From UBA8079 sp965205535 (GTDB lineage: Bacteria; Pseudomonadota; Alphaproteobacteria; UBA6615), in assembly GCA_965205535.1 (NCBI GenBank), contig CBDBHH010000005.1:1550001-1614000 (forward strand): a stretch of DNA of 64,000 nucleotides, written 5' to 3'. This document shows, one piece after another, positions 16,152 to 24,580 of this stretch. Each line of letters starts with the position of its first letter. The first letter of the stretch is position 1. Made by a program: the position numbers and the translations under genes. A model generated the notes under the pieces. That model did no database searches, was not told the DNA's origin, and saw only the letters and a list, made by a program, of their open reading frames with translations.

Positions 16152-16991
16152 ATGAGCAGTGTGGATTGGCAGAAACTCGGCGCGGTGGCGCCGGCAAACT
16201 TGGCTGACGCGCGCGATGCCGCTCACGCTGCTGCCCAATGGCCGAGCCGCGCCGCGCGGGCTGCCATTCCGGCTGCCGAGGACGACAGCCATTCGAACCT
16301 GGGTTGGGATGACGAGACCAGCTTGTTGTGCAGCCATGATCTCGGGGACGGCCACCGGGCCGGCCTCTCGATTGCACGCCTCGCGCTCGTGCATCTTCAT
16401 GGGGCCGACACAGTCAACGAACTTCCCCTGACGGGATGTAGCAGCGGAGATATCGTCGGCTGGCTGATGAAAATCCCTGCGGTCGCGAGCGGCGACGTGT
16501 CCTGGCTTGCCCGCGCGCTGCCTTACGAATTGCCGGCGTCGGTCGCTGCTGATCGTGAATCACACGCAGCGCCGGATATGCCTGCGCTGGCCGAGCTGGA
16601 ACGCTGGTACGCCAATGCGGCCGGGATGCTCGACGAGATTGCCGCGGCGGATCCCGCCGCATCGGAAGTGCGTTGCTGGCCCCACCATTTCGATATTGCC
16701 ACCCTGATCACGCTGGCGGGTGAGGGCGAGGAAGCCACCACCATCGGCGTTGGCATGTCGCCCGGCGATGGTTCATACGCCGACCCGTATCTTTACGTGA
16801 CGCCATGGCCCTATCCGCCAGCCAGCGCGCTACCGGATTTGCCGGCCCTCGGTCATTGGCACACGGACGGGTTCGTGGCTGCCATCGTGACGGCTGCACG
16901 GATTGTCGAGGCAGCGGATCAGGGTGCTGCCGTGGGTGGGTTCATGGGCGATGCGATTGCCGCTTGCCGCGTTGTGCAGAACGTCGGCTAG
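16152..16991 (+). CDS. uncharacterised protein beside the Rieske-ThDP enzyme
   Basis: About 279 residues, no recognised domain and no signal or membrane segment. The C-terminal half has motif-like stretches: CWPHHFDIATLI, VGMSPGDGSYADPYLYVTPWPYPP and LGHWHTDGFVAAIVTA. The paired histidines and the tryptophan/proline-rich strand recall uncharacterised beta-rich DUF families but I cannot assign one. ATG 16152 is chosen because GAGGAG sits 7 bases upstream; a GTG at 16131 has no such signal. It follows the Rieske-ThDP gene by about 60 bases in the same direction and may be part of that unit. Confidence 0.75.
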   Translation: MSSVDWQKLGAVAPANLADARDAAHAAAQWPSRAARAAIPAAEDDSHSNLGWDDETSLLCSHDLGDGHRAGLSIARLALVHLHGADTVNELPLTGCSSGDIVGWLMKIPAVASGDVSWLARALPYELPASVAADRESHAAPDMPALAELERWYANAAGMLDEIAAADPAASEVRCWPHHFDIATLITLAGEGEEATTIGVGMSPGDGSYADPYLYVTPWPYPPASALPDLPALGHWHTDGFVAAIVTAARIVEAADQGAAVGGFMGDAIAACRVVQNVG

Positions 16992-17293
16992 GCCTCGTTT
17001 GTCCGGGCGGCGAGGATCGCCGCGACAAGGTCCTTGGGCATGTCGTCGGGTACGCGCGCGTCACCATCGGTAAAGGCCGCCCGGCCAAGCGTGATGGTGT
17101 TGCGGTAGGCCTTCAGATAGGCACGACAATCCTCGCAAACCTTCAAGTGCAAGTCGAAGGTCTGCCGTTGAACGGAAGAGAGCTCGCCCTCGAAATATTC
17201 GGCAATGAACGCCTCGAACTCGGCGCAGGTGATATGCCCGGGCATCGCCTTCAGCATCGCACCCTTCGCCAGCCGCCTGATTTTATCAATCAT
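16988..17293 (-). CDS. zinc-finger anti-sigma factor
   Basis: 101 residues, soluble. A zf-HC2-type zinc-binding anti-sigma domain is seen as ITCAEFEAFIAEYFEGELS followed by HLKVCEDCRAYLKAY (H-x3-C-x2-C). This module binds and inhibits an ECF sigma factor, often in response to redox or envelope stress. No transmembrane helix is visible, so it is probably cytoplasmic. Its ATG overlaps the stop of the upstream sigma-factor gene (ATGA), the usual arrangement. The partner gene carries two frameshifts, so this protein may have lost its target. Confidence 0.8.
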   Translation of the reverse strand: MIDKIRRLAKGAMLKAMPGHITCAEFEAFIAEYFEGELSSVQRQTFDLHLKVCEDCRAYLKAYRNTITLGRAAFTDGDARVPDDMPKDLVAAILAARTNEA

Positions 17294-17933
17294 TGATCTT
17301 CCTTTCGTGCGAGCACGGGTTCGAGCAATAGCTTGAGCGCCGAACGGGCCCGGTGGAGCCGGGTTTTGATCGCCCCCTCACTCGTTTCCAGGAGTTCGGC
17401 AGTTTCCCGCACGCTGAACTCCTCGATGTCACGCAGCAGCAGGACGATGCGGTAGCTCTCGGGCAGTTTGTTGATGGCGTCGCGCACCACGGTGCCCACT
17501 TTTCGTTCTGTCGATCGCCTCGTCGAGAGACAGATAGTCCGCCTCGGGCAACTCGATGCGGCAACCCATCGTGTCGAAATTGGGCATCAGGGGTTCGATC
17601 GATTGTTCGGGGCGTCGCGCACGGCGGCGAAGCTGCGACAGGGCCATGTTGACCACGATCCGGTGCAGCCAAGTTGAAAGCTTCGATCGGCCTTCAAATT
17701 TCTCGATCTTGGCGGCGGCAGCGATCAGCGCGTCCTGCACGCAGTCGCGCGCGTCTTCCTCGTTGCCGAGAATGCGCCGCGCGACGGCGAGCATCGGGCC
17801 GCCATAACGGGTCACCAGATCTGTGAATGCCGCCGTCATCGCCGTCGCGAAGACCGTCGAGCAACACCTGTTCGCCGCCGTCGGCATGCCCGGTGTCGGT
17901 ACTCTGGGTTCCGCTGTTGCCCGTTCCGTCCAA
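17290..17933 (-). pseudogene. ECF RNA polymerase sigma factor with two frameshifts
   Basis: The coding sequence is spread over three frames. Frame 1 (TTG start 17933, with GGGAG 6 bases upstream) gives EQVLLDGLRDGDDG. After a GCCGCC run at 17829-17834 it continues in frame 2 as AFTDLVTRYGGPMLAVARR and region 2 (EEDARDCVQDALIAAAAKI, LSTWLHRIVVNMALSQLRRRAR). At a TTTT run at 17500-17503 it shifts again to region 4, KLPESYRIVLLLRDIEEFSV and GAIKTRLHRARSALKLLL. Each shift is explained by one extra base. Either the gene is inactivated or the assembly has two single-base errors. It overlaps the intact anti-sigma gene. Confidence 0.8.
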
Positions 17934-17987
17934 GCTTATCTCCCGGTGCGGGCGATCATATCGCCGCGCTTGGAGTGTAGGCGGTAA

Positions 17988-18674
17988 CTATCGGCCGGGG
18001 CCAGCCGGTTCGCGCCGGCGCACGGTCATGAAGGCCTCGGCGGCAGTGAACCCGACCGTGTTGCCGCGTACCCGGGCGAGGCGTTCGACGGCCTGGGATG
18101 AGCGCGCATGAGGCTCGTCGCGCATCTCGAATTCATACGCCGCGATGGCGGCCATTTTCTGCGCCAGCACCGGGGTGATCTCGGTGAAGCTGTCGGGCGC
18201 GAAGGCGCCGTCGGCGGCGGGTACCCAGTCCGTCGAGGAAATAATCTCGTAGGCCAGGAGTGCGCGCACGGATGAGCCCGGCAGCGACCGCGCTGCGGTG
18301 ATGGCCGCCTGATAGGTCTTCTTATGGTCTCCGTGCAGGCTGTTGCCAAACGGGACATAAACGTCGACGGGCGCGTGGTCACGCAGAGCGGTTTCGATTG
18401 GCCCTACGAGTTCGCCCAGGGCAAGCGTATCACCGCGATTCTCCGTGAATCCGAGATACTGCGGCGTTCCATAACCCAGAATATCGGCAGCCGCCTGGGC
18501 GGATTCACGCCGCCGGGCGTCGTGGCCCTGTCCGTCACCAAATACTATCAGGACATTCACCTGACGACCGGCCGCCGTTGCCAGTGCCGCGACTCCGCCA
18601 CAGCCCAGTACCTCGTCGAGCGCGTGGGGTGCGATAATCAGCAGGCCATCATCGGCAGGTGCCTGGTCGGTCAT
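17988..18674 (-). CDS. PIG-L family deacetylase homologue
   Basis: 228 residues of the LmbE/PIG-L fold, zinc-dependent enzymes that remove N-acetyl groups from GlcNAc-type substrates. The N-terminal zinc motif, normally HPDDE, reads H17-A-L-D20-E21, followed by LGCGGVAALA. The second zinc motif, NSLHGDHK, supplies the HxDH histidines. The zinc ligands are retained, but the first Asp of HPDDE, the catalytic base in characterised members, is Leu. AGGAG lies 9 bases upstream of the ATG. Activity may be altered or lost; substrate unknown. Confidence 0.8.
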   Translation of the reverse strand: MTDQAPADDGLLIIAPHALDEVLGCGGVAALATAAGRQVNVLIVFGDGQGHDARRRESAQAAADILGYGTPQYLGFTENRGDTLALGELVGPIETALRDHAPVDVYVPFGNSLHGDHKKTYQAAITAARSLPGSSVRALLAYEIISSTDWVPAADGAFAPDSFTEITPVLAQKMAAIAAYEFEMRDEPHARSSQAVERLARVRGNTVGFTAAEAFMTVRRREPAGPGR

Positions 18675-18724
18675 GTAACGCTGCTCCTGTGGGCATCAAT
18701 GATGGACGGCGTGCGTCTCGCCGA

Positions 18725-19042
18725 TTAGCGCTGCACCTGTGGGTCGCGCGCCAGATTGAAGTTGATGGTGCCCCGGAAACGGGTTGAAACGGTGGTCACG
18801 GCAGGATGAAAACCATATCGCGAACAGCGGATGGTGATGTCTGACGCGACATTTGTCAGGGTGATATCGAACGGCGTCTGGTCGTTGGGACGGGTGATGA
18901 TGCCGTCACGCTCGAAGCTGCACCGCGCACCGGACGGGTTTGATGAGATCGTGACATCATGGGTGGTCCATTCCCGGCGGTGCGTGCATGCCGCCAGGAC
19001 GATCAGTCCGAGTGTGATAAAAACGAACGCTTTTCTCGACAT
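18725..19042 (-). CDS. small lipoprotein, PEGA-like
   Basis: 105 residues. N-terminal lipoprotein signal with lipobox LAAC (cysteine at residue 19). The mature part, TISSNPSGARCSFERDG and TPFDITLTN, has the beta-strand pattern of PEGA-type surface domains. Probably lipid-anchored in the periplasm or outer membrane. Function unknown. It lies upstream of the PIG-L gene in the same direction. Confidence 0.7.
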   Translation of the reverse strand: MSRKAFVFITLGLIVLAACTHRREWTTHDVTISSNPSGARCSFERDGIITRPNDQTPFDITLTNVASDITIRCSRYGFHPAVTTVSTRFRGTINFNLARDPQVQR

Positions 19043-19181
19043 TCCGAAACTCTAACGTCAGCCGGGTATTGCCCTGTGCGCGACGCCCGTGCAAACGGAC
19101 GATGACCCGATCTCGATTCTGCCTGTCCGGGCATGGATATGCTAGCCTTGATCCGCAGTTCGAAATGAGGGGTAAGCCACC

Positions 19182-20498
19182 ATGGCAAAACAGGTCTCCT
19201 TCGCGGCATCGCCGGGACGGGTTGTCGATATTGCGGCCGATATCCGGGCCGGTATCCGCACCCCAACGGATGCTGTTCAGGCCTGTCTCGACCGGATCGC
19301 GGACGTCGATGAAGATGTGAAGGCCTGGGTTTCCGTCGATTCCGCAGGGGCGCTGGCCGCTGCGGCAGAGATGAACCGGGAAGCCAATGACGGCATGCTG
19401 CGCGGCCCGCTGCATGGCGTTCCGGTGGCCATCAAGGACATTTGTGATGTCGCCGGGTGGCCGACCAAATGCAACAGCCGCACCCGCGCCGACGCGCAAC
19501 CGGCAACCGCGGATGCCGAGATTGTGACTGCTCTGCGCGCCGCTGGTGCCGTCATCCTTGGGAAAACCCACACCACCGAGTTCGCCTATTACGATCCCTC
19601 GCCGGCGCGCAATCCGCACAATATCGAACACACCCCGGGCGGCTCGAGCAGCGGCTCGGGCGCGGCCATCGGCGCCGGCATGGTGCCGGCGGCAATTGGC
19701 ACCCAGACCGTGGCATCGGTGAACCGTCCCGCGGCTTATTGCGGGATCGCCGCCTTCAAACCTTCCACGCGCTCCACGGCCACTTACGGCATTGCGCCGC
19801 TGGCGCCGTTCTACGATACGCCGGGCTTGTATGGCTGGTCGGTCGCGGATGCCTGTTACATGTATGACGCCGTCCGCCCGCCTCACAGCCGACCGGATGC
19901 GGGTCGCGACGAAGAAGTGCGGGTGGTCGTGTTGAACGATCCGTTCCTGGGCGAGGCGAGCGATGAAATCATCGCGACGCGCGACGATGTGGCGGCCCGG
20001 TTGCGTGACGCGGGCCATGATGTGGTGGAGATGACATCTCCCATTTCGCTGGAAGAACTGAACGAACTGCAAGGGCACACGACGGTCTATGAACTGGCAC
20101 GCGTGCATGCCGGGTTGCTGGAATACCCCGAAGATCAGGTCGGGGCGGCTTTGCGCCAGTCTGTCATCGACGGCAACGAGATCGACGATGAGGTCTACCA
20201 GGCCGAACGACGTCAGATCGATGCCATGCGCGTGACATTTATGGACGCGATCAAGCCGACCGATCTGGTGCTCTGGCCCGCGGCGCCGGCCACCGCGCCG
20301 GCGGGGCTCGAATGGACCGGGGACCGGCGTTTCATTGCACCCTGGACAGCCCTTGGCGGGCCGATTGTGTCGATGCCGTCCGGCCTGGGTGCGGGCGATA
20401 TGCCGATCGGCATGTTGCTGGCCGGTGCACCGGGCTATGACCGTTACGTCGCGCGGGTGGCGCCGCGCCTGGCCGAGGCCGTGCCGCAGGCGGAATAA
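19182..20498 (+). CDS. amidase-signature hydrolase
   Basis: 438 residues, amidase-signature fold (Ser-cisSer-Lys). The lysine is in PVAIKDICDVAG, the glycine-serine stretch is GGSSSGSGAAIGAGMVPAAIG, and the region that normally reads GTDTGGSxR reads GTQTVASVNRPAAYCG. The nucleophilic serine is therefore present but the surrounding Asp, Gly-Gly and Arg are replaced. Substrate may differ from typical amidases. GAGGGG lies 9 bases before the ATG. It heads a co-directional group with the YCII protein (12 bases later) and thiolase. Confidence 0.85.
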   Translation: MAKQVSFAASPGRVVDIAADIRAGIRTPTDAVQACLDRIADVDEDVKAWVSVDSAGALAAAAEMNREANDGMLRGPLHGVPVAIKDICDVAGWPTKCNSRTRADAQPATADAEIVTALRAAGAVILGKTHTTEFAYYDPSPARNPHNIEHTPGGSSSGSGAAIGAGMVPAAIGTQTVASVNRPAAYCGIAAFKPSTRSTATYGIAPLAPFYDTPGLYGWSVADACYMYDAVRPPHSRPDAGRDEEVRVVVLNDPFLGEASDEIIATRDDVAARLRDAGHDVVEMTSPISLEELNELQGHTTVYELARVHAGLLEYPEDQVGAALRQSVIDGNEIDDEVYQAERRQIDAMRVTFMDAIKPTDLVLWPAAPATAPAGLEWTGDRRFIAPWTALGGPIVSMPSGLGAGDMPIGMLLAGAPGYDRYVARVAPRLAEAVPQAE

Positions 20499-20510
20499 GA
20501 GGGCGTCTCG

Positions 20511-21092
20511 ATGGAGTGGATGATCAAATGCGTGTCCAAGCCGGACATGGCCGAGACCCGCGAGGCGACCATCGCGGCGCATATCGAGCATCTCGACAAG
20601 TTCAAATCGGAGACCTGGTATTCCGGGCCGATGATGGTCGGTGACGGAACGAACGCCAATGGCAGCTTCCGGGTCGTTGATTTCGCCGACCATGCGGATG
20701 CGAGGAACTATATCGACACCGACCCTTATACGATGGCGGAAATATTTCGCCGGATCGACATCGAGCCGCTGCAGCCATGGATCGAGGTGCGCCAGCGCGA
20801 TTATGTGCAGACCGAGGGCCGGGCACAATTCATCGTCATCGTGCGGACCGACCCGCTATCGCCCGACCGGGCGTCTCGTGACGTTTCGGAGTTTTTAACG
20901 CGGCACCGTGAGCGGATCGTGGTTGCCGGAGCGTTGCTGGATGATGCGCGCACGGCCCAGACCGGTGCGCTGTATGTCATCGACGTCGAAGACCGGTCGG
21001 GTGCGGATGCGTTCCTTGCCCGGGAACCCTTGTCTCGCGGTCCCGAGGGCCGCAGTCTAACAATCGAACGTTGGCGCTTCGGCCATGTGTAG
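20511..21092 (+). CDS. tandem YCII-domain protein
   Basis: 193 residues made of two YCII-like ferredoxin-fold domains. The first (residues about 1-95) starts MEWMIKCVSKPDMAETREATIAAHIEHL and ends DPYTMAEIFRRIDIEPLQPW. The second (about 105-190) starts AQFIVIVRTDPLSPDRA, has FLTRHRERIVVAGALLDD, and ends REPLSRGPEGRSLTIERWRF. The histidine of HIEHL and the Asp-Pro/Arg-Glu-Pro positions follow the YciI pattern. Single-domain YciI is small and of uncertain catalytic role. Sits between the amidase and thiolase. Confidence 0.75.
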   Translation: MEWMIKCVSKPDMAETREATIAAHIEHLDKFKSETWYSGPMMVGDGTNANGSFRVVDFADHADARNYIDTDPYTMAEIFRRIDIEPLQPWIEVRQRDYVQTEGRAQFIVIVRTDPLSPDRASRDVSEFLTRHRERIVVAGALLDDARTAQTGALYVIDVEDRSGADAFLAREPLSRGPEGRSLTIERWRFGHV

Positions 21093-21116
21093 GCCGTTGC
21101 CAGTAGGAGAGAAATC

Positions 21117-22298
21117 ATGACCAGTGCCGTCATCGTATCCACCGCCCGGACCCCGATCGGGAAGGCGTATCGCGGGTCTTTCAACAACACCACGCCGGCA
21201 AAGCTCGGTGGGATCGCGATCAAGAACGCCGTCGAGCGCGCCGGGATCGAACCGGACATGGTCGAGGATGTGCTGATGGGCTGCGCCAACCCCGAGGGCG
21301 CGACCGGGCAGAATTTCGCGCGTCATGCGGCGTTGTGGGCGGATATCCCGGTGACCGCGGGCGCAGCCACAATCAACCGCTTCTGCTCGTCGGGCCTGCA
21401 ATCGATCGCGTCGGCCGCCAACCGCGTGGTGATGGACAAGGTGCCGGTCGCGGTGGCCGGTGGCATCGAGGCGATCAGCGCCCTGGACCCGGCCCATCAG
21501 GCCGATATGCGGGTCGAGGACCCTCATGTGCGCGACGTCAAACCCGAGATATTCATGGTCATGCTTGACACTGCCGAGACGGTCGCCGAACGCTACGACG
21601 TGAGCCGGGAGCGCCAGGATGAGTATGCTCTTTCGAGCCAGATGCGCACGGCGGCGGCCCAGCAGGCCGGCCGTTTCGATGATGAAATCATCCCGGTCGA
21701 GACAACCATGATGGTGAAAGACCGGGACAGCGGCGAGGTGAGCGAGAAGGCGGTGACGCTTGATCGCGACGAGTGCAACCGGCCGACGACGAATTCAGAA
21801 AGCCTGGCCGGTCTTGGCGCCGTGCGCGAGGGTGGATCGGTCACTGCGGGCAATGCCAGCCAGCTTTCCGATGGTGCCAGTGCGTGCGTGGTGATGGATG
21901 AGAAGCTCGCCGAACAGCGTGGGCTTGAGCCACTGGGGCGCTACCTCGGCCTGGCCGTATCGGGTTGCGAGCCTGATGAAATGGGCATTGGGCCGGTATT
22001 CGCCGTGCCGCGCCTGCTGGAACGTAACGGCCTCACCGTCGATGACATTGATCTTTGGGAACTGAACGAGGCGTTCGCCGTCCAGGCGCTCTATTGCCGC
22101 GACACGCTGGGCATCGACCCGGAGAAATACAATGTCGATGGCGGCTCGATCTCCATTGGGCACCCATACGGGATGAGCGGTAACCGGATGACCGGCCACG
22201 CGCTCATCGAGGGGCATCGCCGCGGCGCCAAGAACGCCGTTGTCACCATGTGCGTCGGCGGCGGCATGGGTGTGGCCGGCCTGTTCGAGATTTTCTAG
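21117..22298 (+). CDS. acetyl-CoA C-acyltransferase (thiolase)
   Basis: 393 residues, degradative-type thiolase. The acyl-binding cysteine C90 is in RFCSSGLQSIA, the histidine in GGSISIGHPYGMSGNRMTGH, and the second catalytic cysteine in VTMCVGGGMGVAGLFE. NEAFAVQAL also fits. It cleaves 3-ketoacyl-CoA to acyl-CoA plus acetyl-CoA, or the reverse. GGAGA lies 6 bases before the ATG. The GHPYGMSGNR block is slightly unusual (normally GHPxGxSGAR). Confidence 0.93.
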   Translation: MTSAVIVSTARTPIGKAYRGSFNNTTPAKLGGIAIKNAVERAGIEPDMVEDVLMGCANPEGATGQNFARHAALWADIPVTAGAATINRFCSSGLQSIASAANRVVMDKVPVAVAGGIEAISALDPAHQADMRVEDPHVRDVKPEIFMVMLDTAETVAERYDVSRERQDEYALSSQMRTAAAQQAGRFDDEIIPVETTMMVKDRDSGEVSEKAVTLDRDECNRPTTNSESLAGLGAVREGGSVTAGNASQLSDGASACVVMDEKLAEQRGLEPLGRYLGLAVSGCEPDEMGIGPVFAVPRLLERNGLTVDDIDLWELNEAFAVQALYCRDTLGIDPEKYNVDGGSISIGHPYGMSGNRMTGHALIEGHRRGAKNAVVTMCVGGGMGVAGLFEIF

Positions 22299-22313
22299 GA
22301 ACCTTGCTGACGG

Positions 22314-22859
22314 CTAGGGAAAGGTCGGCCGCTCGCCATCGGGGGGGACGATCTCGAAGCTGTTGAGCGTCATCGCCACGCCTGTGTAGTGGCCGACGAT
22401 CCCCGTCAGTTCAACGATGCCGTCCTCGCCGAAGCGCGACTTCATGTCGGCATAGACATCGTCGTCGACCCGCCCCGTTTCGAGCAGCGCGCGCACGAAG
22501 CCGTGGACGGCCGCCTCGTCGTCGTTAGCGAATTCGGGCGGCGTGCCCGCGCGGATTGCCTCGACGATATCTTCAGACAGGCCCTCGCGGATGGCGATGG
22601 GGGCATGGGCGAACCATTCGAACTCGGCCTTCCAGTGGCGCCCGACAACCAGAATGGCCAGCTCGCGCAGGTTTCCCGGCAGGGTCGCCGCGAAGCGCAG
22701 GAAATGTCCCATCCGCTCGACCCCCTCGCAGACACCGGGATGCAGGAGATAGGCATGATAAGGTCCACGCACCTGGCCGCGCGGGCCGGCAGTGATCCGG
22801 TCGTAGATTTCTTTTTGCTCGGGGGTCAGGGTGTCGGGGTCGATTTCGGAGATGCGCAT
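22314..22859 (-). CDS. carboxymuconolactone decarboxylase-family protein
   Basis: 181 residues of the all-helical CMD/AhpD-like fold. The core EGVERMGHFLRFAATLPGNLRELAILVVGRHWKAEFEWFAHAPIA matches, but the AhpD CxxC is absent, so it is not a peroxidase-type member. ELTGIVGHYTGVAMTLNSFEI closes the fold. A GGCAGG lies 5 bases before the ATG. It converges with the thiolase. Confidence 0.82.
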   Translation of the reverse strand: MRISEIDPDTLTPEQKEIYDRITAGPRGQVRGPYHAYLLHPGVCEGVERMGHFLRFAATLPGNLRELAILVVGRHWKAEFEWFAHAPIAIREGLSEDIVEAIRAGTPPEFANDDEAAVHGFVRALLETGRVDDDVYADMKSRFGEDGIVELTGIVGHYTGVAMTLNSFEIVPPDGERPTFP

Positions 22860-22915
22860 GATAGCCTGCCTTGTTGGGTGCGCATCCAGAATAGAGCTTC
22901 TAATGTGGGGAAGGA

Positions 22916-23722
22916 ATGCCCGGTCTTTCGGCGGGCACTATTGAAGGGAGAGCTGTCATCTTTCGACCGATAAACGGAATTGCCGCCATGTTGGTGGTTC
23001 TCGGCGGCGTTCTGGGTGCCGGCATGGCTGCCGCACAGGAGCCGGTAGATCTTGAACTGGTGCTGGCGACCGATGGCTCGGGATCTATCGACGATGCCGA
23101 ACTGGCGCTGCAACGTGAAGGTTATGCAAACGCGGTGCGCAATCCGCGCGTCCTCGAATTGTTGACCGGTGGCATCCACGGCAAGAGCGTCATCGCCTTT
23201 GTCGAATGGGGCAGCGCCCAGTCCCAGCACACGATCGTCGACTGGATGGTAATCGACGGCCCGGAATCGGCGGCGGCTTTCGGTGCCGCGCTTGTCGATG
23301 CCCCACGTCAGGCATGGGGGTTTAACTTGATCAGCAACGCCATTGCCTATTCGCAGAACCTGATCGAGGCCAGTCCCTATCGGGGGTTGCGGCGAATTAT
23401 CGACATCTCGGCGGACACAGGAAATATCGGCGGCATGCCGCTGGCCCTGGCACGCGGGAATGCGGTTGCCACGGGTATCACGATCAACGGCCTGGCCATC
23501 AGCCGGCCCGGCAGCACGCGCCCGCCGCGCACGGTCTCGCTGGAGCAGGAGTTCCGCGAACAGATCATCGGCGGTACCGGCGCATTCGTCGTGACGGTTG
23601 ACGAGACGATCAGCTTCGCCGAGGCGGTGTTAAAGAAAATGATTCTCGAGGTTGCCGGTATCGCACCGCCCGAGATCGCCGGGCTGCCGACCGGTGGACG
23701 GCTTTCGTTTGCGCCACAATAG
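22916..23722 (+). CDS. DUF1194 (von Willebrand A-like) exported protein
   Basis: 268 residues. The N-terminus has a hydrophobic signal-peptide-like stretch ending AAAQEPVDLELVLATDGSGSID. The DGSGS-type metal-ion-dependent adhesion motif is followed by VIAFVEWGSAQSQHTIVDW, DISADTGNIGG and a closing EFREQIIGGTGAFV, the pattern of DUF1194. Predicted periplasmic. Possible alternative start ATG at 22988. Divergent from the CMD gene. Confidence 0.85.
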   Translation: MPGLSAGTIEGRAVIFRPINGIAAMLVVLGGVLGAGMAAAQEPVDLELVLATDGSGSIDDAELALQREGYANAVRNPRVLELLTGGIHGKSVIAFVEWGSAQSQHTIVDWMVIDGPESAAAFGAALVDAPRQAWGFNLISNAIAYSQNLIEASPYRGLRRIIDISADTGNIGGMPLALARGNAVATGITINGLAISRPGSTRPPRTVSLEQEFREQIIGGTGAFVVTVDETISFAEAVLKKMILEVAGIAPPEIAGLPTGGRLSFAPQ

Positions 23723-23733
23723 CGCTGGCGGTT

Positions 23734-24534
23734 CTAGGGTTTGATATAGGCCGAGATGATTTCGTCGGCCGCTGCCCGTAAGTCTGCCAGATGGTTTGCG
23801 ACGAATTCCTCCACCGGAACGGCCTGGCGCATCCAGACAAGATTGACGCAACCCAGGACCTGTTCCCCAACCCGGATCGGCACGGAAATGGCGCTGAGGC
23901 CGTCGTCGAAGAACGTGCTCTCGCCGTAATTTCCGCCGAGATAGAACTCGTCGCGGGTGGCATATCCGTTGGCGCGGACCTCGTCGAGGATGGCTTCCAG
24001 CTTGTCCGGTGTGCGGGCGATCTGATCCGAGGGGTGGGTCGACTTGCGCAGGCCGGCGATGATCTCGTCATGCTCGGTCTCGGGGCAGAATGCGAGATAG
24101 GCGCGGCCGACGGCGGTCACGGCGAACGCGACCCGATGGCCGATCTCGTCGCGGTTCACCAGGAAGGGTGTCTGGCGCCGGCTGGTTTCCTTGATCTCCA
24201 TGAAGTCGCCGTTGCGGACCATCAGGTCGGACGGCCATTTGACTGTCTCACACAGGCGGCCCAGGACGGGTCCGGCGATCTCGGCCAACCGGTCGAATTC
24301 ATCCAGCGTTCCGGTCATGCGCCGCAGACCGAAGGTGTTCCGGTACAGCCCGTCTCCCAGCCCGCGGCGAACCAGCTCCTGTTGTTCGAGGGTCAAAAGG
24401 ATGCGCAGGAGTGTGGTTCGGTGCAGCCCGGTTTTTTCGTGCAGTTGATGCAGGCTGGCCGTGCCCAGCTCTTCGAGCGCGCGCATCACGGAGATGCCGC
24501 GTTCGATCGCACGTATGGGTTGCAGGCCGGTCAT
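23734..24534 (-). CDS. IclR-family transcriptional regulator
   Basis: About 266 residues. N-terminal winged helix-turn-helix (RAIERGISVMRALEELG, SLHQLHEKTGLHRTTLLRILLTLE) and a C-terminal IclR effector-binding domain (AVGRAYLAF, ISVPIRVGEQVLGCVNLVWMRQAVP). The start at 24534 (MTGLQPIRAIERG) is chosen because the alternative at 24627 would add 31 non-conserved residues and would place the inverted repeat at 24581-24606 inside the gene. Divergent from the sulfatase gene, so it is a likely regulator of it. Confidence 0.85.
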   Translation of the reverse strand: MTGLQPIRAIERGISVMRALEELGTASLHQLHEKTGLHRTTLLRILLTLEQQELVRRGLGDGLYRNTFGLRRMTGTLDEFDRLAEIAGPVLGRLCETVKWPSDLMVRNGDFMEIKETSRRQTPFLVNRDEIGHRVAFAVTAVGRAYLAFCPETEHDEIIAGLRKSTHPSDQIARTPDKLEAILDEVRANGYATRDEFYLGGNYGESTFFDDGLSAISVPIRVGEQVLGCVNLVWMRQAVPVEEFVANHLADLRAAADEIISAYIKP

Positions 24535-24580
24535 GTTATCTCGCCACGGATTTTGGATAATTCCGACGCGCAATCTAGCA

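Noticed and set aside
18957..20828. A 623-codon minus-strand open frame
   Set aside because: Lies opposite the amidase and YCII genes, both with strong motifs and ribosome binding sites. Composition-driven shadow.
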